NCBI GenBank assembly: GCA_017937025.1
Contig: JAGBEJ010000010.1
Location: 1 to 64,000, forward strand
Direction of reading: 5' to 3'
Length of the DNA stretch: 64,000 nt
DNA from: Paludibacteraceae bacterium
GTDB taxonomy: Bacteria; Bacteroidota; Bacteroidia; Bacteroidales; Paludibacteraceae
Below are positions 36,601 to 45,807 of this stretch, one piece after another (within the stretch, counting starts at the first letter, position 1; each line of letters opens with the position of its first letter). The translations under genes were made by a program, and so were the position numbers. The notes under the pieces are model-generated. The model ran no database searches. It was given only the letters and a program-made list of their open reading frames with translations, and was not told the origin of the DNA.

Positions 36601-37436
36601 GACTCGATAACGGTCTCACGGTCAACAACAACCTCATTTCTCTCAATTGTTGTCACCTCACCGGTATCCTCGTCAACAAAGTCTTCCATCCATGTCTTCA
36701 ATACTCTTGCAGCCAATTTACGACCTACAGCCTTCTTAAGGTTTGTCTTGTTGACCTTAAGCTCCTCAGCCAAGTCAAATATGTCAAGAATATCCTTATC
36801 GCTCTCGAAACCGATAGCTCTGAGCAATGTAGTTACAGGCAATTTCTTCTTACGGTCGATGTAAGCATACATGACATTGTTGATGTCTGTAGCAAACTCT
36901 ATCCAAGAACCCTTGAATGGGATTATTCTTGCTGAATAAAGCTTTGTTCCATTGGCATGGATGCTTGAACCAAAGAATACGCCTGGAGAACGGTGAAGCT
37001 GAGAAACAACAACACGTTCAGCACCGTTTATCACAAAAGTTCCCTTGGCTGTCATATAAGGAATAGGGCCAAGATAAACGTCTTGTATTACGGTGTCAAA
37101 ATCCTCGTGCTCTGGGTCGTTGCAAGAAAGTTTCAGTTTTGCCTTGAGAGGTACGCTGTATGTCAGACCTCTTTCAATACACTCGTCTATGCTGTATCTT
37201 GGAGGATCAACATAATAATCAAGGAACTCTAACTTGAAGTTGTTACGAGTATCCTCAACAGGGAAATTCTCTGAAAATACTTTATATAAACCTTCATTCT
37301 TGCGTTTGTCAGCTGGAGTATCCAACTGGAAAAAGTCACGGAATGATTTTAATTGCACCTCCAGAAAATCCGGATACTTAACCGGATTCTTTATAGTAGA
37401 AAAGTTTACTCTTTGTTTTTTAGTAAGAGAAGACAT
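33624..37436 (-). CDS. rpoB: RNA polymerase beta subunit
   Basis: 1270 residues. All conserved blocks are present: [24 protein letters not shown] near 135, and the rifampicin-binding cluster ([20 protein letters not shown], then [20 protein letters not shown]). Later blocks include [16 protein letters not shown] (about 1060) and [18 protein letters not shown]. In the rif cluster the common sensitive residues (Q in SQFMDQ, H in THKRR, S in SALGPGG) are unmodified, so no known resistance change is seen. It is preceded by an attenuator-like hairpin after rplL. Confidence 0.98.
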   Translation of the reverse strand: MSSLTKKQRVNFSTIKNPVKYPDFLEVQLKSFRDFFQLDTPADKRKNEGLYKVFSENFPVEDTRNNFKLEFLDYYVDPPRYSIDECIERGLTYSVPLKAKLKLSCNDPEHEDFDTVIQDVYLGPIPYMTAKGTFVINGAERVVVSQLHRSPGVFFGSSIHANGTKLYSARIIPFKGSWIEFATDINNVMYAYIDRKKKLPVTTLLRAIGFESDKDILDIFDLAEELKVNKTNLKKAVGRKLAARVLKTWMEDFVDEDTGEVTTIERNEVVVDRETVIESDDVDKIIESGVQTILLHKDDQSLSDYAIIYNTLQKDPSNSEKEAVLYIYKQLRNADPADDATAREAINGLFFSDKRYDLGDVGRYRINKKLGLKTDMNVKVLTKEDIIEIIKYLIQLINSKAEVDDIDHLSNRRVRTVGEQLHNQFGVGLARMARTIRERMNVRDNEVFAPVDLINAKTISSVINTFFGTNALSQFMDQTNPLAEITHKRRMSALGPGGLSRERAGFEVRDVHYTHYGRLCPIETPEGPNIGLISSLCVYAKIDDLGFIETPYRKVENGKADLSKDGLVYLTAEEEEGKIIAQGNVPMAEDGTFTESKVKTRQGADFPVVAPSEVSYMDVSPTQIASIAASLIPFLEHDDANRALMGSNMMRQAVPLLHNEAPIVGTGIEQQLAEDSRTQIAAEKDGEVVFVDATCIKVKYDRTDDERFVSFDDDIVTYNLPKFRKTNQSTTIDLRPIVKRGQRVTPGQIMTEGYATEGGELALGRNLLVAFMPWKGYNYEDAIVLNERAVKEDLFTSVHVDEYALEVRETKRGLEELTPDIPNVSDEATKDLDENGIIRIGAHVGPGDILIGKITPKGESDPSPEEKLLRAIFGDKAGDVKDASLKATPSLNGVVVGKQLFSKVMKTKTKKAQDKVILPKIDEEFEARTGELRKILIEKLMTLTNGKTSQGVKNYLGEEVIAKGTKFTQKALNDLDYTSVHVSKWTTDAHKNEMIKDVIVNYIKKYKEIDAQIKRKKYALTIGDELPAGTIQLAKVYIAKKRKIRVGDKMAGRHGNKGIVSNIVRQEDMPFLEDGTPVDIVLNPLGVPSRMNLGQIFETVLGWAGKKLGEKFATNIFDGASLDDINSWTDKAGLPRYGRTYVYDGGTGKRFDQPATVGVIYMLKLGHMVDDKMHARSIGPYSLITQQPLGGKAQFGGQRFGEMEVWAIEAFGATHILQEILTIKSDDVMGRARAYEAIVKGDPMPAPGIPESFNVLLHELRGLGLSVNLE

Positions 37437-37477
37437 TGGATATGTATTTATATGAACTAAATAGGAATTCTATACAC

Positions 37478-37516
37478 AAAAAGGTTTAGAGTCCCGTACT
37501 AACGGGATTCTAAACC
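37478..37516 (-). terminator. Attenuator-type terminator between rplL and rpoB
   Basis: On the minus strand, GGTTTAGAATCCCGT pairs with ACGGGACTCTAAACC (37502-37516 with 37483-37497; 15 bp with one mismatch) and is followed by TTTTTGTG. It lies in the 108-bp gap between rplL and rpoB. Partial termination here would lower rpoBC relative to rplJL, as known for E. coli. Confidence 0.7.
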
Positions 37517-37544
37517 ATAACTCCTTGATTAGGAGTATTTTCTC

Positions 37545-37919
37545 TTATTTAAGTTCAACTTCAGCGCCCTGCTCCTCAAGTTTAGCCTTCAGAGACTCAG
37601 CCTCTTCCTTGCTAGCACCTTCTTTAACTGCCTTAGGAGCTCCGTCTACCAAGTCCTTAGCCTCCTTCAGACCAAGACCTGTAAGCTCTTTTACAGCCTT
37701 AACAACTGCAAGTTTCTGTGCACCTGCTGACTTAAGGATTACGTCGAATGAAGACTTCTCCTCTGCTGCAGCACCACCTGCTGCTGGACCTGCTGCTACT
37801 GCAACTGCTGCAGCTGCTGGTTCGATACCATACTCGTCCTTGAGGATCTGAGCCAACTCGTTTACTTCCTTAACTGTCAAGTTTACTAACTCTTCTGCAA
37901 AAGCTTTTAAATCTGCCAT
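37545..37919 (-). CDS. rplL: Ribosomal protein L7/L12
   Basis: 124 residues. The N-terminal dimerisation domain ([26 protein letters not shown]) leads into an Ala/Gly-rich hinge ([21 protein letters not shown], about 33-53). The C-terminal globular domain binds elongation factors ([38 protein letters not shown]). It forms the multimeric ribosomal stalk on L10. Separated from rplJ by 59 nt. Confidence 0.98.
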   Translation of the reverse strand: MADLKAFAEELVNLTVKEVNELAQILKDEYGIEPAAAAVAVAAGPAAGGAAAEEKSSFDVILKSAGAQKLAVVKAVKELTGLGLKEAKDLVDGAPKAVKEGASKEEAESLKAKLEEQGAEVELK

Positions 37920-37978
37920 TTTATTCTAATTTAATTAAGTTTATACAATATGATTTTTCTTGACCTTACGGTCTGTTT

Positions 37979-38494
37979 TTAACGCTTACTAAGTGTTTCA
38001 AGCTCTCCTAATATCTTGTCTCCAGCAGATGCCTTCAAACCAGATATTACATTCTTTGCTGGTGACTGCAGCAGTGCAACGATGTCTGCTATCAACTCGT
38101 TCTTGCTCTTCAAAGATACAAGTGCGTCAAGCTGATCAGCTCCATAATAGCTCTGCTCAACGAATGCTCCCTTCAATACAGGCTTCTTGTTGTCCTTAGA
38201 AAATGACTTGATCAATTTCGCAGGAGCGTTGCCTGTGTTCGAAAGCATGATTGATGTCGAACCTACAAGAGAATCGTAAGCCTGAGAATAATCTGCGTCA
38301 AGCGACTCGAAAGCCTTCTTAAGCAGAGTATTCTTAACAACCATCAATTTGATTCCGTTGTTGAAACACTCTCTTCTCAAGTTACTTGTTTGAACTGAGT
38401 CCAAACCAGCTATATCTGCCAGATATACGTGAGCATATTCACCTATAGTAGACTTAAGCTGGTCAATTACAGCTACTTTTTCTTCCTTTTTCAT
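37979..38494 (-). CDS. rplJ: Ribosomal protein L10
   Basis: 171 residues. Anchors the L7/L12 stalk. Conserved stretches include MKKEEKVAVIDQLKSTI, VYLADIAGLDSVQTSNLRRE, MVVKNTLLKKAFES and LKGAFVEQSYYGADQLDAL. The start is only 17 nt after rplA, so the classic long L10 autoregulatory leader does not precede it here. Confidence 0.97.
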   Translation of the reverse strand: MKKEEKVAVIDQLKSTIGEYAHVYLADIAGLDSVQTSNLRRECFNNGIKLMVVKNTLLKKAFESLDADYSQAYDSLVGSTSIMLSNTGNAPAKLIKSFSKDNKKPVLKGAFVEQSYYGADQLDALVSLKSKNELIADIVALLQSPAKNVISGLKASAGDKILGELETLSKR

Positions 38495-38511
38495 TTCAAT
38501 TCTCCTTTATT

Positions 38512-39210
38512 TTAAAGTTCGTCTACTGCCTTAAGGTCAATCTTGATACCTGGGCTCATTGTACTTGAAAGATAGATGCTCTTAACATAAGTTCCCTTCA
38601 GAGAAGCAGGCTTCAACTTCAAAAGAGTCGAAATGAACTCCTTCGCGTTCTCAGCAATCTGCTCAGCTGTGAATGATACCTTACCTATTGAAGTGTGCAC
38701 GATACCAAACTTATCAACTTTGAAGTCTATCTTTCCTTGTTTTACGTCTTTAACAGCCTGACCAATCTCGTTAGTAACGGTACCGCTCTTAGGGTTTGGC
38801 ATAAGACCACGAGGTCCCAACACTCTACCCAGAGCACCAATCTTACCCATAACTGATGGCATAGTGATGATAACATCAACGTCGGTCCAACCGCCCTTGA
38901 TCTTGTCAATATACTCATCAAGTCCTACGTAATCAGCACCAGCTGCCTTTGCTTCAGCTTCTTTATCCGAAGTACAAAGCGCCAAAACACGTGTCTGCTT
39001 TCCTGTTCCGTTAGGAAGAGATGCAACGCCACGTACCATTTGGTTAGCCTTGCGAGGATCGACACCTAAGCGCACGTCAACATCTACTGATGAATCAAAC
39101 TTTGTAGTTGTGATTTCCTTTACCAGGTTTGATGCTTCTGCTATGCTATAGCTCTTTCCTTCCTCAATTTTCTCTGAAGCCAACTTCTGATTCTTTGTTA
39201 GTTTACTCAT
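38512..39210 (-). CDS. rplA: Ribosomal protein L1
   Basis: 232 residues, full length. Key regions: [24 protein letters not shown] (about 38-61), [35 protein letters not shown] followed by [13 protein letters not shown], and the closing [24 protein letters not shown]. Binds 23S rRNA at the L1 stalk and may repress the rplKA mRNA. It follows rplK after 14 nt. Confidence 0.98.
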   Translation of the reverse strand: MSKLTKNQKLASEKIEEGKSYSIAEASNLVKEITTTKFDSSVDVDVRLGVDPRKANQMVRGVASLPNGTGKQTRVLALCTSDKEAEAKAAGADYVGLDEYIDKIKGGWTDVDVIITMPSVMGKIGALGRVLGPRGLMPNPKSGTVTNEIGQAVKDVKQGKIDFKVDKFGIVHTSIGKVSFTAEQIAENAKEFISTLLKLKPASLKGTYVKSIYLSSTMSPGIKIDLKAVDEL

Positions 39211-39224
39211 TTCTTCTGTCTTGC

Positions 39225-39668
39225 TTAATTGTTTTCAGGAAATGCGCCTTTGATGGCAATACCCATACTTCTTGCAGTACCAGCTACAAGTCTCATTGCA
39301 GACTCTACTGTGAAACAGTTCAAATCTGGCATCTTGTCCTGGGCGATTGCCTTAACTTGATCCCAAGTTATCTCGGCAACTTTCTTACGGTTTGGCTCAG
39401 CACTTCCGCTCTTTTTCTTAGCTGCTTCAAGTAATTGAACTGCTACAGGTGGAGTCTTTACTATGAAATCAAAAGACTTGTCAGTATATGCTGTAATTAC
39501 TACTGGCAATACCTTTCCTGCTTTGTCTTGAGTTCTAGCATTGAACTGCTTGCAGAAATCCATGATGTTAATACCCTTTGAACCCAATGCAGGTCCCACT
39601 GGTGGTGATGGATTTGCTGCTCCTCCCTTAATCTGTAACTTAATAAATCCAGCTACTTCTTTTGCCAT
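39225..39668 (-). CDS. rplK: Ribosomal protein L11
   Basis: 147 residues. N-terminal domain [20 protein letters not shown] followed by [21 protein letters not shown]-terminal rRNA-binding domain with [19 protein letters not shown] and [16 protein letters not shown]. The last residues extend slightly past E. coli L11. First of the ribosomal genes behind nusG. Confidence 0.98.
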   Translation of the reverse strand: MAKEVAGFIKLQIKGGAANPSPPVGPALGSKGINIMDFCKQFNARTQDKAGKVLPVVITAYTDKSFDFIVKTPPVAVQLLEAAKKKSGSAEPNRKKVAEITWDQVKAIAQDKMPDLNCFTVESAMRLVAGTARSMGIAIKGAFPENN

Positions 39669-39735
39669 GGTTTGTTTTTATTATTTAGTTAATTCTCACG
39701 AGATATTGCAAGGCTATACTCGTAACCGTTTCGCC

Positions 39736-40287
39736 TTACTCCTTCTCAACTTGCGTATAACCCAACTCTAAAGGGGTCTTACGCCCGAAGATCTTCACCA
39801 TTACCTTCAGTTTCTTCTGACCGGCGTTAACTTCCTCAATTGTGCCGCTGAAACCGTTGAAAGGACCGAAAATCACCTTCACCGACTCTCCGACAGTATA
39901 CTGAAGATTCAGCATCTCCTCTTCCTCGTTCTGGCGAGCATCGACAGTTCCCAAGATTCTATTAACCTCGGACTGACGCAAAGGTGTTGGTTTAGAAGGG
40001 TCATCTGCCAAGAAACCGATAACGTTAGGAGAATTGCTCAGTCTGTGAGCAATATCACCAACAAGATTAGCTTCAACCAAAACGTATCCAGGCAAATAAG
40101 CGCGCTCCTTAGTGACCTTCTTGCCATTAGGACGCACTGTTGTGATCTTCTCCATAGGGATCAGAACCTGTCCAACATTTTGACCGAAAAGTGATTTCTT
40201 AATCTCAGACTCCAGATACTCCTTAACCTGATTCTCCTTGCCACTAATAGCTCGGAGAACATACCACTGCATTTTTGACTCTGCCAT
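39736..40287 (-). CDS. nusG: Transcription termination/antitermination protein NusG
   Basis: 183 residues. NGN domain ([35 protein letters not shown]) and a C-terminal KOW domain ([42 protein letters not shown]). Binds RNA polymerase and couples it to Rho or the ribosome. The length is normal, so this is the housekeeping NusG rather than a UpxY-type capsule antiterminator. It starts 17 nt after secE. Confidence 0.97.
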   Translation of the reverse strand: MAESKMQWYVLRAISGKENQVKEYLESEIKKSLFGQNVGQVLIPMEKITTVRPNGKKVTKERAYLPGYVLVEANLVGDIAHRLSNSPNVIGFLADDPSKPTPLRQSEVNRILGTVDARQNEEEEMLNLQYTVGESVKVIFGPFNGFSGTIEEVNAGQKKLKVMVKIFGRKTPLELGYTQVEKE

Positions 40288-40304
40288 TTCGCCTAACTGA
40301 GATA

Positions 40305-40493
40305 TTAAAGAATACTGTAAATTAACTTCATCAGACCTTCGAAACCAAAGTCTATTACCATTACTATCAGCGCAATAATCACGGAAGCTAATAATACGAC
40401 TACTGCACTATTGGCGAGTTCCTGCTTTGTAGGCCAAGAAACTTTATAGGCAAGTTCCGAATAAGATTCTTTGATATAGTTTACGATCTTCAT
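40305..40493 (-). CDS. secE: Preprotein translocase subunit SecE
   Basis: 62 residues from the ATG at 40493; the frame runs further upstream through the tRNA-Trp gene, which rules out the longer start. One amphipathic helix with the conserved [11 protein letters not shown] motif (about 16-26) and one transmembrane helix (about 28-50). Short single-TM SecE is normal for Bacteroidetes. Part of SecYEG. Confidence 0.95.
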   Translation of the reverse strand: MKIVNYIKESYSELAYKVSWPTKQELANSAVVVLLASVIIALIVMVIDFGFEGLMKLIYSIL

Positions 40494-40510
40494 TTTTCTT
40501 TTATTGTTAG

Positions 40511-40583
40511 CACGGAACGAGAGGCTCGAACTCCCGACACCCGGTTTTGGAGACCGGTGCTCTACCAACTGAGCTAGTTCCGT
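40511..40583 (-). tRNA. tRNA-Trp (CCA)
   Basis: 73 nt. Acceptor stem ACGGAAC (5' end at 40583) pairs with GTTCCGT; discriminator G. Anticodon loop CTCCAAA gives anticodon CCA. T-loop TTCGAGC. It lies between tuf and secE. No encoded CCA. Confidence 0.96.
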
Positions 40584-40634
40584 AAATTGCGGTGTCACTG
40601 CAACGTGACACCGCTTTATTTCAAATCAAATTGA

Positions 40635-41828
40635 TTAGTCAAGAATCTCAGTGATCTGACCTGCGCCTACAGTTCTACCACCCTCACGGATAGCGAAACG
40701 AAGACCGTTGTCACATGCTACTGGCTCGATCAACTCAACTGTGATAGTTACGTTGTCACCAGGCATTACCATTTCAGTTCCTTCTGGGAGAGAGATCTCA
40801 CCAGTTACATCCAATGTACGGATGTAGAACTGAGGACGATACTTGTTGTGGAATGGAGTGTGACGTCCACCTTCTTCCTTCTTCAGGATATAAACCTCAG
40901 CCTTAAACTTTGAATGAGGTTTTACCTGTCCTGGGTGGCAAAGGATCATACCTCTCTTAACCTCGTTCTTGTCGATACCACGGAGAAGAAGACCTACGTT
41001 GTCACCAGCCTCACCCTGATCAAGAGTCTTACGGAACATCTCAACGCCAGTTACTACTGCGTTCTTCTCCTGACCAAGACCAAGAAGTTCAACCTCGTCA
41101 CCTACCTTAACAACACCTGTCTCGATACGACCTGTTGCTACAGTACCACGACCTGTGATTGAGAAGATATCCTCGATAGGCATCAAGAATGGCTTATCAA
41201 CCTCACGCTTTGGAGTTGGAATCCAAGAGTCAACAGCAGCCATAAGCTCCATTACCTTGTCTTCCCACTCTGCCTTGCCGTTCAATGCGCCAAGAGCAGA
41301 ACCACGGATGATAGGAGTGTTGTCACCATCATAGTCATAGAAGCTCAAAAGCTCACGCATATCCATTTCAACGAGCTCAAGCATTTCCTCGTCCTCGACC
41401 ATATCGCACTTGTTCAAGAATACAACGAGTCTAGGAACGTTTACCTGACGAGCCAAAAGGATGTGCTCACGAGTCTGAGGCATAGCACCATCAGTTGCAG
41501 CAACTACGATGATAGCACCGTCCATCTGAGCAGCACCAGTTACCATGTTCTTTACATAGTCGGCGTGTCCTGGACAGTCAACGTGTGCGTAGTGACGGTT
41601 CTCTGTTTCATACTCAACGTGTGAAGAGTTGATAGTGATACCACGCTCTTTCTCTTCTGGAGCGTTGTCGATAGATGCGAAATCTCTAACAACGTTTACT
41701 TCTGATGGAAGCCTCTTTGAGAGTACAGTTGTGATAGCTGCAGTCAAAGTTGTTTTACCGTGGTCTACGTGACCGATTGTACCAATGTTTACATGGGGCT
41801 TGGTACGCTTAAATTCCTCTTTTGCCAT
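40635..41828 (-). CDS. tuf: Elongation factor Tu
   Basis: 397 residues. GTPase motifs GHVDHGKTT (about 19-27), DCPGHADY (G3) and NKCD (G4) are intact, followed by domains 2 and 3 ([49 protein letters not shown]). It delivers aminoacyl-tRNA to the ribosome. Located in the conserved tRNA4-tuf-tRNA-Trp-secE-nusG order; only one tuf is present in the window. Confidence 0.99.
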   Translation of the reverse strand: MAKEEFKRTKPHVNIGTIGHVDHGKTTLTAAITTVLSKRLPSEVNVVRDFASIDNAPEEKERGITINSSHVEYETENRHYAHVDCPGHADYVKNMVTGAAQMDGAIIVVAATDGAMPQTREHILLARQVNVPRLVVFLNKCDMVEDEEMLELVEMDMRELLSFYDYDGDNTPIIRGSALGALNGKAEWEDKVMELMAAVDSWIPTPKREVDKPFLMPIEDIFSITGRGTVATGRIETGVVKVGDEVELLGLGQEKNAVVTGVEMFRKTLDQGEAGDNVGLLLRGIDKNEVKRGMILCHPGQVKPHSKFKAEVYILKKEEGGRHTPFHNKYRPQFYIRTLDVTGEISLPEGTEMVMPGDNVTITVELIEPVACDNGLRFAIREGGRTVGAGQITEILD

Positions 41829-41901
41829 TATTCAAGAATATTAATTAATAAAATAATACACTATTTAGAAGGATTGCTCCTTTTTTTTCAAAAATCTAAT
41901 G

Positions 41902-41973
<72 letters not shown>

Positions 41974-41978
41974 ATTTG

Positions 41979-42052
41979 AGCGGAAAACGGGACTCAAACC
42001 CGCGACCCTCAGCTTGGAAGGCTGATGCTCTAATCAACTGAGCTACTTCCGC
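41979..42052 (-). tRNA. tRNA-Gly (TCC)
   Basis: 74 nt. Acceptor GCGGAAG / TTTCCGC (last pair G-U), discriminator T as expected for Gly. Anticodon loop CTTCCAA gives TCC. Confidence 0.96.
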
Positions 42053-42061
42053 AGTTTTTTG

Positions 42062-42144
42062 TGGGTAGTGATGGATTCGAACCACCGAAGTCGAGAGACA
42101 GCAGATTTACAGTCTGCCCCATTTGGCCACTCTGGAAACTACCC
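42062..42144 (-). tRNA. tRNA-Tyr (GTA)
   Basis: 83 nt with long variable arm. Acceptor GGGTAGT / ACTACCC, discriminator A. Anticodon hairpin CAGACTGTAAATCTG gives GTA. Confidence 0.97.
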
Positions 42145-42159
42145 TAACCAAAAAAGTCG

Positions 42160-42233
42160 AGCCTCTTGTCGGATTCGAACCAACGACCCCGAGATTACAA
42201 ATCACGTGCTCTGGCCAACTGAGCTAAAGAGGC
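42160..42233 (-). tRNA. tRNA-Thr (TGT)
   Basis: 74 nt. Acceptor GCCTCTT / AAGAGGC, discriminator T. Anticodon loop TTTGTAA gives TGT; the anticodon stem CGTGA / TCTCG has one T-T mismatch. First tRNA of the operon. Confidence 0.93.
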
Positions 42234-42257
42234 GTTCTCAATCTTTAAAGATCTTTC

Positions 42258-42310
42258 GTTGATGGCACTCCATCAACAAGCCGTTTCAGTAGAAATACCA
42301 AAACGGCTTG
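42258..42310 (-). promoter_or_regulatory. Two dyads in the leader of the tRNA/tuf operon
   Basis: A 10-bp inverted repeat CAAGCCGTTT / AAACGGCTTG (42277-42286 and 42301-42310) starts directly behind the -7 box. A second perfect hairpin GTTGATGG-CACT-CCATCAAC (42258-42277) follows. Both lie before tRNA-Thr. Neither has a T-run, so they look like operator or processing structures rather than terminators. Confidence 0.5.
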
Positions 42311-42340
42311 CAAATGTAGTGTTTTTTTTAAATACACAAA
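42311..42340 (-). promoter_or_regulatory. Promoter of the tRNA-tuf-secE-nusG operon
   Basis: On the minus strand, TTTG (42340-42337), 18 nt, then TACATTTG (42318-42311). A near-perfect Bacteroidetes sigma-ABfr promoter. Confidence 0.7.
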
Positions 42341-42358
42341 AATCTTTTGAGAATTTTG

Positions 42359-42652
42359 TTATCTACTTTTTTCCTTGCTCTTTGTGATTTGCTTTTCAAT
42401 AGCCATTAACGCAGTATCCACAGCCTCCTCAAAAGAGTCCGCTGTCTTCTCTGCGAAAAATTCTGCGTTTGGCACCCTCACCTTGATTTCTGCATTCTTG
42501 TTGTTTGAAGTCTCTGGCTTAACAACCTTCAATATCACATCAGCGCTTATAATCTGGTCATTAAGTTTCTCGAGCTTTGAGACTTTCTTATTGATGTGCT
42601 CTTCCAATCTTTCTGTAACCTTGAAATGAATAGGTTGAATCTTGATATCCAT
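42359..42652 (-). CDS. raiA: Ribosome hibernation factor, HPF/RaiA family (short form)
   Basis: 97 residues. The beta-alpha-beta-beta-beta-alpha fold of HPF/YfiA: MDIKIQPIHFKVTERLEEHI, KVSKLEKL, AEIKVRVPNAEFFAEKTADS, FEEAVDTALMAIEKQITK. It lacks the long C-terminal dimerisation domain. Binds the 30S A- and P-site region in stationary phase. It is 53 nt behind the XerC-like gene, a pairing common in Bacteroidetes, and directly upstream of the tuf operon promoter. Confidence 0.92.
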   Translation of the reverse strand: MDIKIQPIHFKVTERLEEHINKKVSKLEKLNDQIISADVILKVVKPETSNNKNAEIKVRVPNAEFFAEKTADSFEEAVDTALMAIEKQITKSKEKSR

Positions 42653-42705
42653 AATACCTCCTCCTAAAAATTATGTTCCGAAGAACCTGTTAAAAAATTA
42701 TGTTA

Positions 42706-43593
42706 CTATGCCCTTGGATGGGCTGTTTTATATGTCTTTATCAATTTCGCGAACGACGAATGAGTATAAACCTCCGTTGCAGCCAGACTGCTATGTCCGA
42801 GAAGCGCCTTCACGGCATAAATGTCCGCCCCGTTATTCAGCATCGTAGATGCGAATGTGTGTCGCAGCACATGCGGACTTCTTTTCTTCAAAGAGCTTAC
42901 CTTGGTCAAATTCCTATGAACCACATCGTAAACCCCGCGCCTGTACATTTTTTCGCCGTTTTTCCTTACGAACAAGTCAGAAGTCTTCCCAACCTCCGTA
43001 TTTCTCTTAGCCTTATAAGCATCAATCTCCTTAAGAAGTTTGCCGCCAATCGGTATGAGCCTCTCCTTGCGCCGCTTACCGAACACTCTCAGCATTCCTC
43101 TGCCCATGTCAATATCACTGTCCTTTATCTCGACAAGCTCGGAAACACGTACGCCGGTCTGGTAGAAAAGGTCGATTATAAGTTTGTCCCTTCTGTCCTG
43201 GAACTCATCGCCCGTCATCACATCATCAAGCAGACGCCCCATTTCCTCCTCACGGAAAAACTTAGGCAACGGCTTAGACGCCTTAGGGAGAACGAGAACC
43301 GCTGCAGGATTCTTGCTCACAAGTCCCTCTCTCCTGAGATACTTGTAAAACGAGCGCAAGGCCGAAATCCTGCGTTTTACAGTCCTCACGCCGACAGCGC
43401 CAGAACCATCCGACATTTCCACGACCCACTCTCTCACATCCGACACACCGACACTCAACACATCCTTACTCAAACGCTTCTCACAAAATTCAGAGAACTC
43501 AAGCAAGTCATTCTCATAAGCCTGAACGGTATTCAAAGAATACTTTCTCTCCTTCTGGAGATACTTCAGAAAACTATCCACGTTCAAGTCCAT
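42706..43593 (-). CDS. xerC: Tyrosine recombinase, XerC/XerD type
   Basis: 295 residues, the length of housekeeping Xer. The N-terminal SAM-like core-binding domain (FLKYLQKERKYSLNTVQAYENDL) is followed by the catalytic domain with Arg in YQTGVRVSEL (about 149), Lys about 172, HVLRHTFAS (His 241, Arg 244), LGHSS (His 267) and EVYTH (Tyr 276). All six catalytic residues are present. Sitting between rpsU and raiA is a conserved chromosomal place, which favours dimer resolution over an integrase of a mobile element. Confidence 0.88.
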   Translation of the reverse strand: MDLNVDSFLKYLQKERKYSLNTVQAYENDLLEFSEFCEKRLSKDVLSVGVSDVREWVVEMSDGSGAVGVRTVKRRISALRSFYKYLRREGLVSKNPAAVLVLPKASKPLPKFFREEEMGRLLDDVMTGDEFQDRRDKLIIDLFYQTGVRVSELVEIKDSDIDMGRGMLRVFGKRRKERLIPIGGKLLKEIDAYKAKRNTEVGKTSDLFVRKNGEKMYRRGVYDVVHRNLTKVSSLKKRSPHVLRHTFASTMLNNGADIYAVKALLGHSSLAATEVYTHSSFAKLIKTYKTAHPRA

Positions 43594-43624
43594 TTGTTTG
43601 ACTTTATTTGCACGAAATTAACAA

Positions 43625-43660
43625 AAAAAAATCACAAGTGCAATACACTTGTGATTTTTT
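43625..43660 (-). terminator. Intrinsic terminator after rpsU
   Basis: 10-bp stem ATCACAAGTG / CACTTGTGAT (43631-43640 and 43646-43655) with A/T-runs on both sides; functional in either direction. It separates rpsU from xerC. Confidence 0.88.
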
Positions 43661-43680
43661 TATCTGAATCTTGATTCTAA

Positions 43681-43872
43681 TTATTCAGCGTTATCCTGAA
43701 GGTGCTGAACATAGATAGCGTGCTGCTTAGCGATTCTGTTTGTAACAGAAGGCTTGTCATAGCACTGGCGGTTTCTGAGCTCCTTAACTACGCCAGTCTT
43801 CTCGAATTTACGCTTGAACTTCTTGAGTGCTTTTTCTATGTTTTCACCCTCTTTAATTGGTACTACAATCAT
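43681..43872 (-). CDS. rpsU: Ribosomal protein S21
   Basis: 63 residues, basic and helical: MIVVPIKEGENIEKALKKFK, FEKTGVVKELRNRQCYDKPS. The C-terminal tail (NRIAKQHAIYVQHLQDNAE) is not as long as E. coli's but normal for Bacteroidetes. In this phylum the anti-Shine-Dalgarno is sequestered by S21, S18 and S6 (known from structural work), which fits the lack of SD sequences in the window. Confidence 0.95.
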   Translation of the reverse strand: MIVVPIKEGENIEKALKKFKRKFEKTGVVKELRNRQCYDKPSVTNRIAKQHAIYVQHLQDNAE

Positions 43873-43927
43873 GATTTGTTAATTATTTTAGTTTTGTTGT
43901 TAATTCTAATTCTCGATTTTCGAGGTG

Positions 43928-43958
43928 CAAAAATATGCAATCTGTTTTATTCTACAAA
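43928..43958 (-). promoter_or_regulatory. Promoter of rpsU
   Basis: Minus strand TTTG (43958-43955), 19 nt, TATTTTTG (43935-43928): full consensus. A perfect dyad CTCGA-TTT-TCGAG (43912-43924) follows in the 5' leader. Confidence 0.7.
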
Positions 43959-44013
43959 ATTTTCTGTTCCTTTTACGAAAAACAATCCCCCTTTCCTGTT
44001 GTTCTATGTTGCT

Positions 44014-44496
44014 TTATATTTTTTCAAGAAGAGCCACAGCTTGCGCCGCCATGCCTTCCTCGCGCCCCACAAAGCCTAAGCGCTCTGTCGTGGTCGCTTT
44101 TACACTTACGTTCTCAACATCAGTGTCCATTACCTCGGCGAGCTTCGCCTGCATCTGCTCGATGTACGGACTGAGCTTCGGTCTCTGAGCACAAACTGTG
44201 GCATCCACATTTCCTATCTCATAGCCAGCGTTGCGGACAAGTTCAACTGTCTTGCGCAGAAGAATCTTGCTGTCAACGCCCTCAAACTCCAAAGCCGTGT
44301 CAGGGAAATGGTAGCCTATGTCGCGCATGTGGGCAGCACCCAGTATCGCATCACAGATGGCATGTATCAGCACATCGGCATCCGAATGACCAAGCAAGCC
44401 GTTGCTCTCGGCGATTTTCACGCCGCCAAGCCATAGCGCCCTGTCCGCAGCGAACTGATGGACGTCATACCCGAATCCGACTCTTATCTTGCTCAT
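44014..44496 (-). CDS. ispF: 2-C-methyl-D-erythritol 2,4-cyclodiphosphate synthase
   Basis: 160 residues. Fifth enzyme of the MEP isoprenoid pathway. GYDVHQF (zinc Asp/His, about 9-15), LLGHSDADVLIHAICDAILG (about 34-53), DIGYHFPDT, and the C-terminal KATTTERLGFVGREEGMAA are diagnostic. It starts 2 nt after porV and is co-transcribed with it. ispH, another MEP gene, is at the window's right edge. Confidence 0.97.
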   Translation of the reverse strand: MSKIRVGFGYDVHQFAADRALWLGGVKIAESNGLLGHSDADVLIHAICDAILGAAHMRDIGYHFPDTALEFEGVDSKILLRKTVELVRNAGYEIGNVDATVCAQRPKLSPYIEQMQAKLAEVMDTDVENVSVKATTTERLGFVGREEGMAAQAVALLEKI

Positions 44497-44498
44497 TA

Positions 44499-45638
44499 TT
44501 AGTTATTGAACAGGTCTCTGATGCCGTCGATGTCAAACATGAGAGAGAATCTCAATGTCTGGTCCAATGGGTTGGTCTGCGAAGCCAATGAGTACGAAGC
44601 GTCTAAAGCAAGCATATTGAGCTTGAAGCCCGCACCGAAAGTCCAGAACTTTCTGTTACCCTTGTTCTCGTTCTCATAGAAGTAACCAGTACGAACGAAG
44701 AACTGGTTGTTGTATGAATACTCAAGACCGAGAGCCCAAGCCACTTCCTGGAACTCCTCCTTAGTAGGAGCATCACTGAAAGACTTGAAGATAGAACCGA
44801 TAACGGACTCATCAGCTCCCTTTCCCTGCAAATCAATTGTCACATTACCAGTCTCATCCGTCGTAGTCTTATAGGTTGAGCTTGGCACCATAAGCTTGTT
44901 AGCATCAACACTGAGAGTAATCTTGTTGTACTCGTTTATTGGACACTCGAACGATGTACCAAGTCTGAAATTCGCTGGCAAGTAATAGTTTGTATTACCG
45001 TCGTCGTAAGAAATCTTAGTACCTATATTCGAGAGATTAAGACCGAAAGACAAACCACCCTGCTGCCCCCAGAGCTGCAAAGGCATTCTGTAGGAAGCAG
45101 CGATGTCGGCAGCGAAAGCGTTGCCTGGATAGAGCGTCTCTACAGAACCGAAATCAACACGGATATATCTCAAAGCCACAGCAGCAGCCCATCTTTCAGA
45201 AAGCTTTCTTGCATAAGCCACATCGACAGAAAGTTCGTATGGACTTGTAGAACCTTGATCGTTACCCATCTCATCTGTCACTGTGATATCACCCATAGAG
45301 AAGAATCTCAAAGAAGCACTGACAGACTGCATTTCACCGAACTTCCAATAACCAGCCGCATAGAGAAGGTTGATGTCATCAACAATCTTCTTCATCCATG
45401 GAGTGTAGTTAATCACGAATCCCGCAGAACTCTCCGAGAACACGTATTTAGAAGGGTTCCAGTACTGTGAGTTAGCATCCGGACTTGTGGCTGCACCAGC
45501 CTCACCCATACCGCCGGCTCTCGCATCGGCATTAACTGTCAACGAAGGGACGGCAGTGATTATAGGTCTCATTCCATCTGCCGCGTTAGCTGTGAAAGCT
45601 GCCGCGAACAAGAAACCCAGTAAAAAGATTTTTTTCAT
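44499..45638 (-). CDS. porV: Type IX secretion outer-membrane protein PorV
   Basis: 379 residues with signal peptide (MKKIFLLGFLFAAAFTANA). FadL-like 14-strand barrel that shuttles cargo from the SprA translocon to the PorU signal peptidase. The PorV signature ADARAGGMGEAGAATSPDAN (about 39-58) followed by SQYWNPSKY is intact, as are DLSVDVAYARKLSERWAAA-like strands and the C-terminal LDQTLRFSLMFDI. It lies 169 bp after porU, in the same direction, and 2 nt before ispF. Confidence 0.95.
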   Translation of the reverse strand: MKKIFLLGFLFAAAFTANAADGMRPIITAVPSLTVNADARAGGMGEAGAATSPDANSQYWNPSKYVFSESSAGFVINYTPWMKKIVDDINLLYAAGYWKFGEMQSVSASLRFFSMGDITVTDEMGNDQGSTSPYELSVDVAYARKLSERWAAAVALRYIRVDFGSVETLYPGNAFAADIAASYRMPLQLWGQQGGLSFGLNLSNIGTKISYDDGNTNYYLPANFRLGTSFECPINEYNKITLSVDANKLMVPSSTYKTTTDETGNVTIDLQGKGADESVIGSIFKSFSDAPTKEEFQEVAWALGLEYSYNNQFFVRTGYFYENENKGNRKFWTFGAGFKLNMLALDASYSLASQTNPLDQTLRFSLMFDIDGIRDLFNN

Positions 45639-45807
45639 TCGTTTTAATTATTTTGCTATTATATTATCAATTAACCGGCTGATTATAAAATATATACAGA
45701 CATACAAAACCAGACCATCATTGTAAATTAAAACTATATTATTCTTAAAAACCCACAATATTACAGCAAATTGTGTTATTGATGAAAAGCAATAAAGTTT
45801 TTTTTTC
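45639..45807. other. 169-bp porU-porV spacer with weak hairpin
   Basis: Very AT-rich. Holds a weak terminator-like hairpin on the minus strand, CACAAT / ATTGTG (45754-45759 and 45770-45775) followed by GGGTTTTT. No confident promoter for porV was found, so porV may be read through from porU. Confidence 0.4.

Noticed and set aside
33624-37436. Rifampicin-resistance change in rpoB
   Set aside because: The rif cluster residues at the usual mutation sites are the sensitive ones.
40494-40598. Longer SecE start at 40598
   Set aside because: The upstream part of the frame is the tRNA-Trp gene.
42706-43593. Integrase of a mobile element next to a tRNA cluster
   Set aside because: Length, neighbours (rpsU and raiA) and lack of direct repeats at the tRNA ends fit a housekeeping Xer recombinase.
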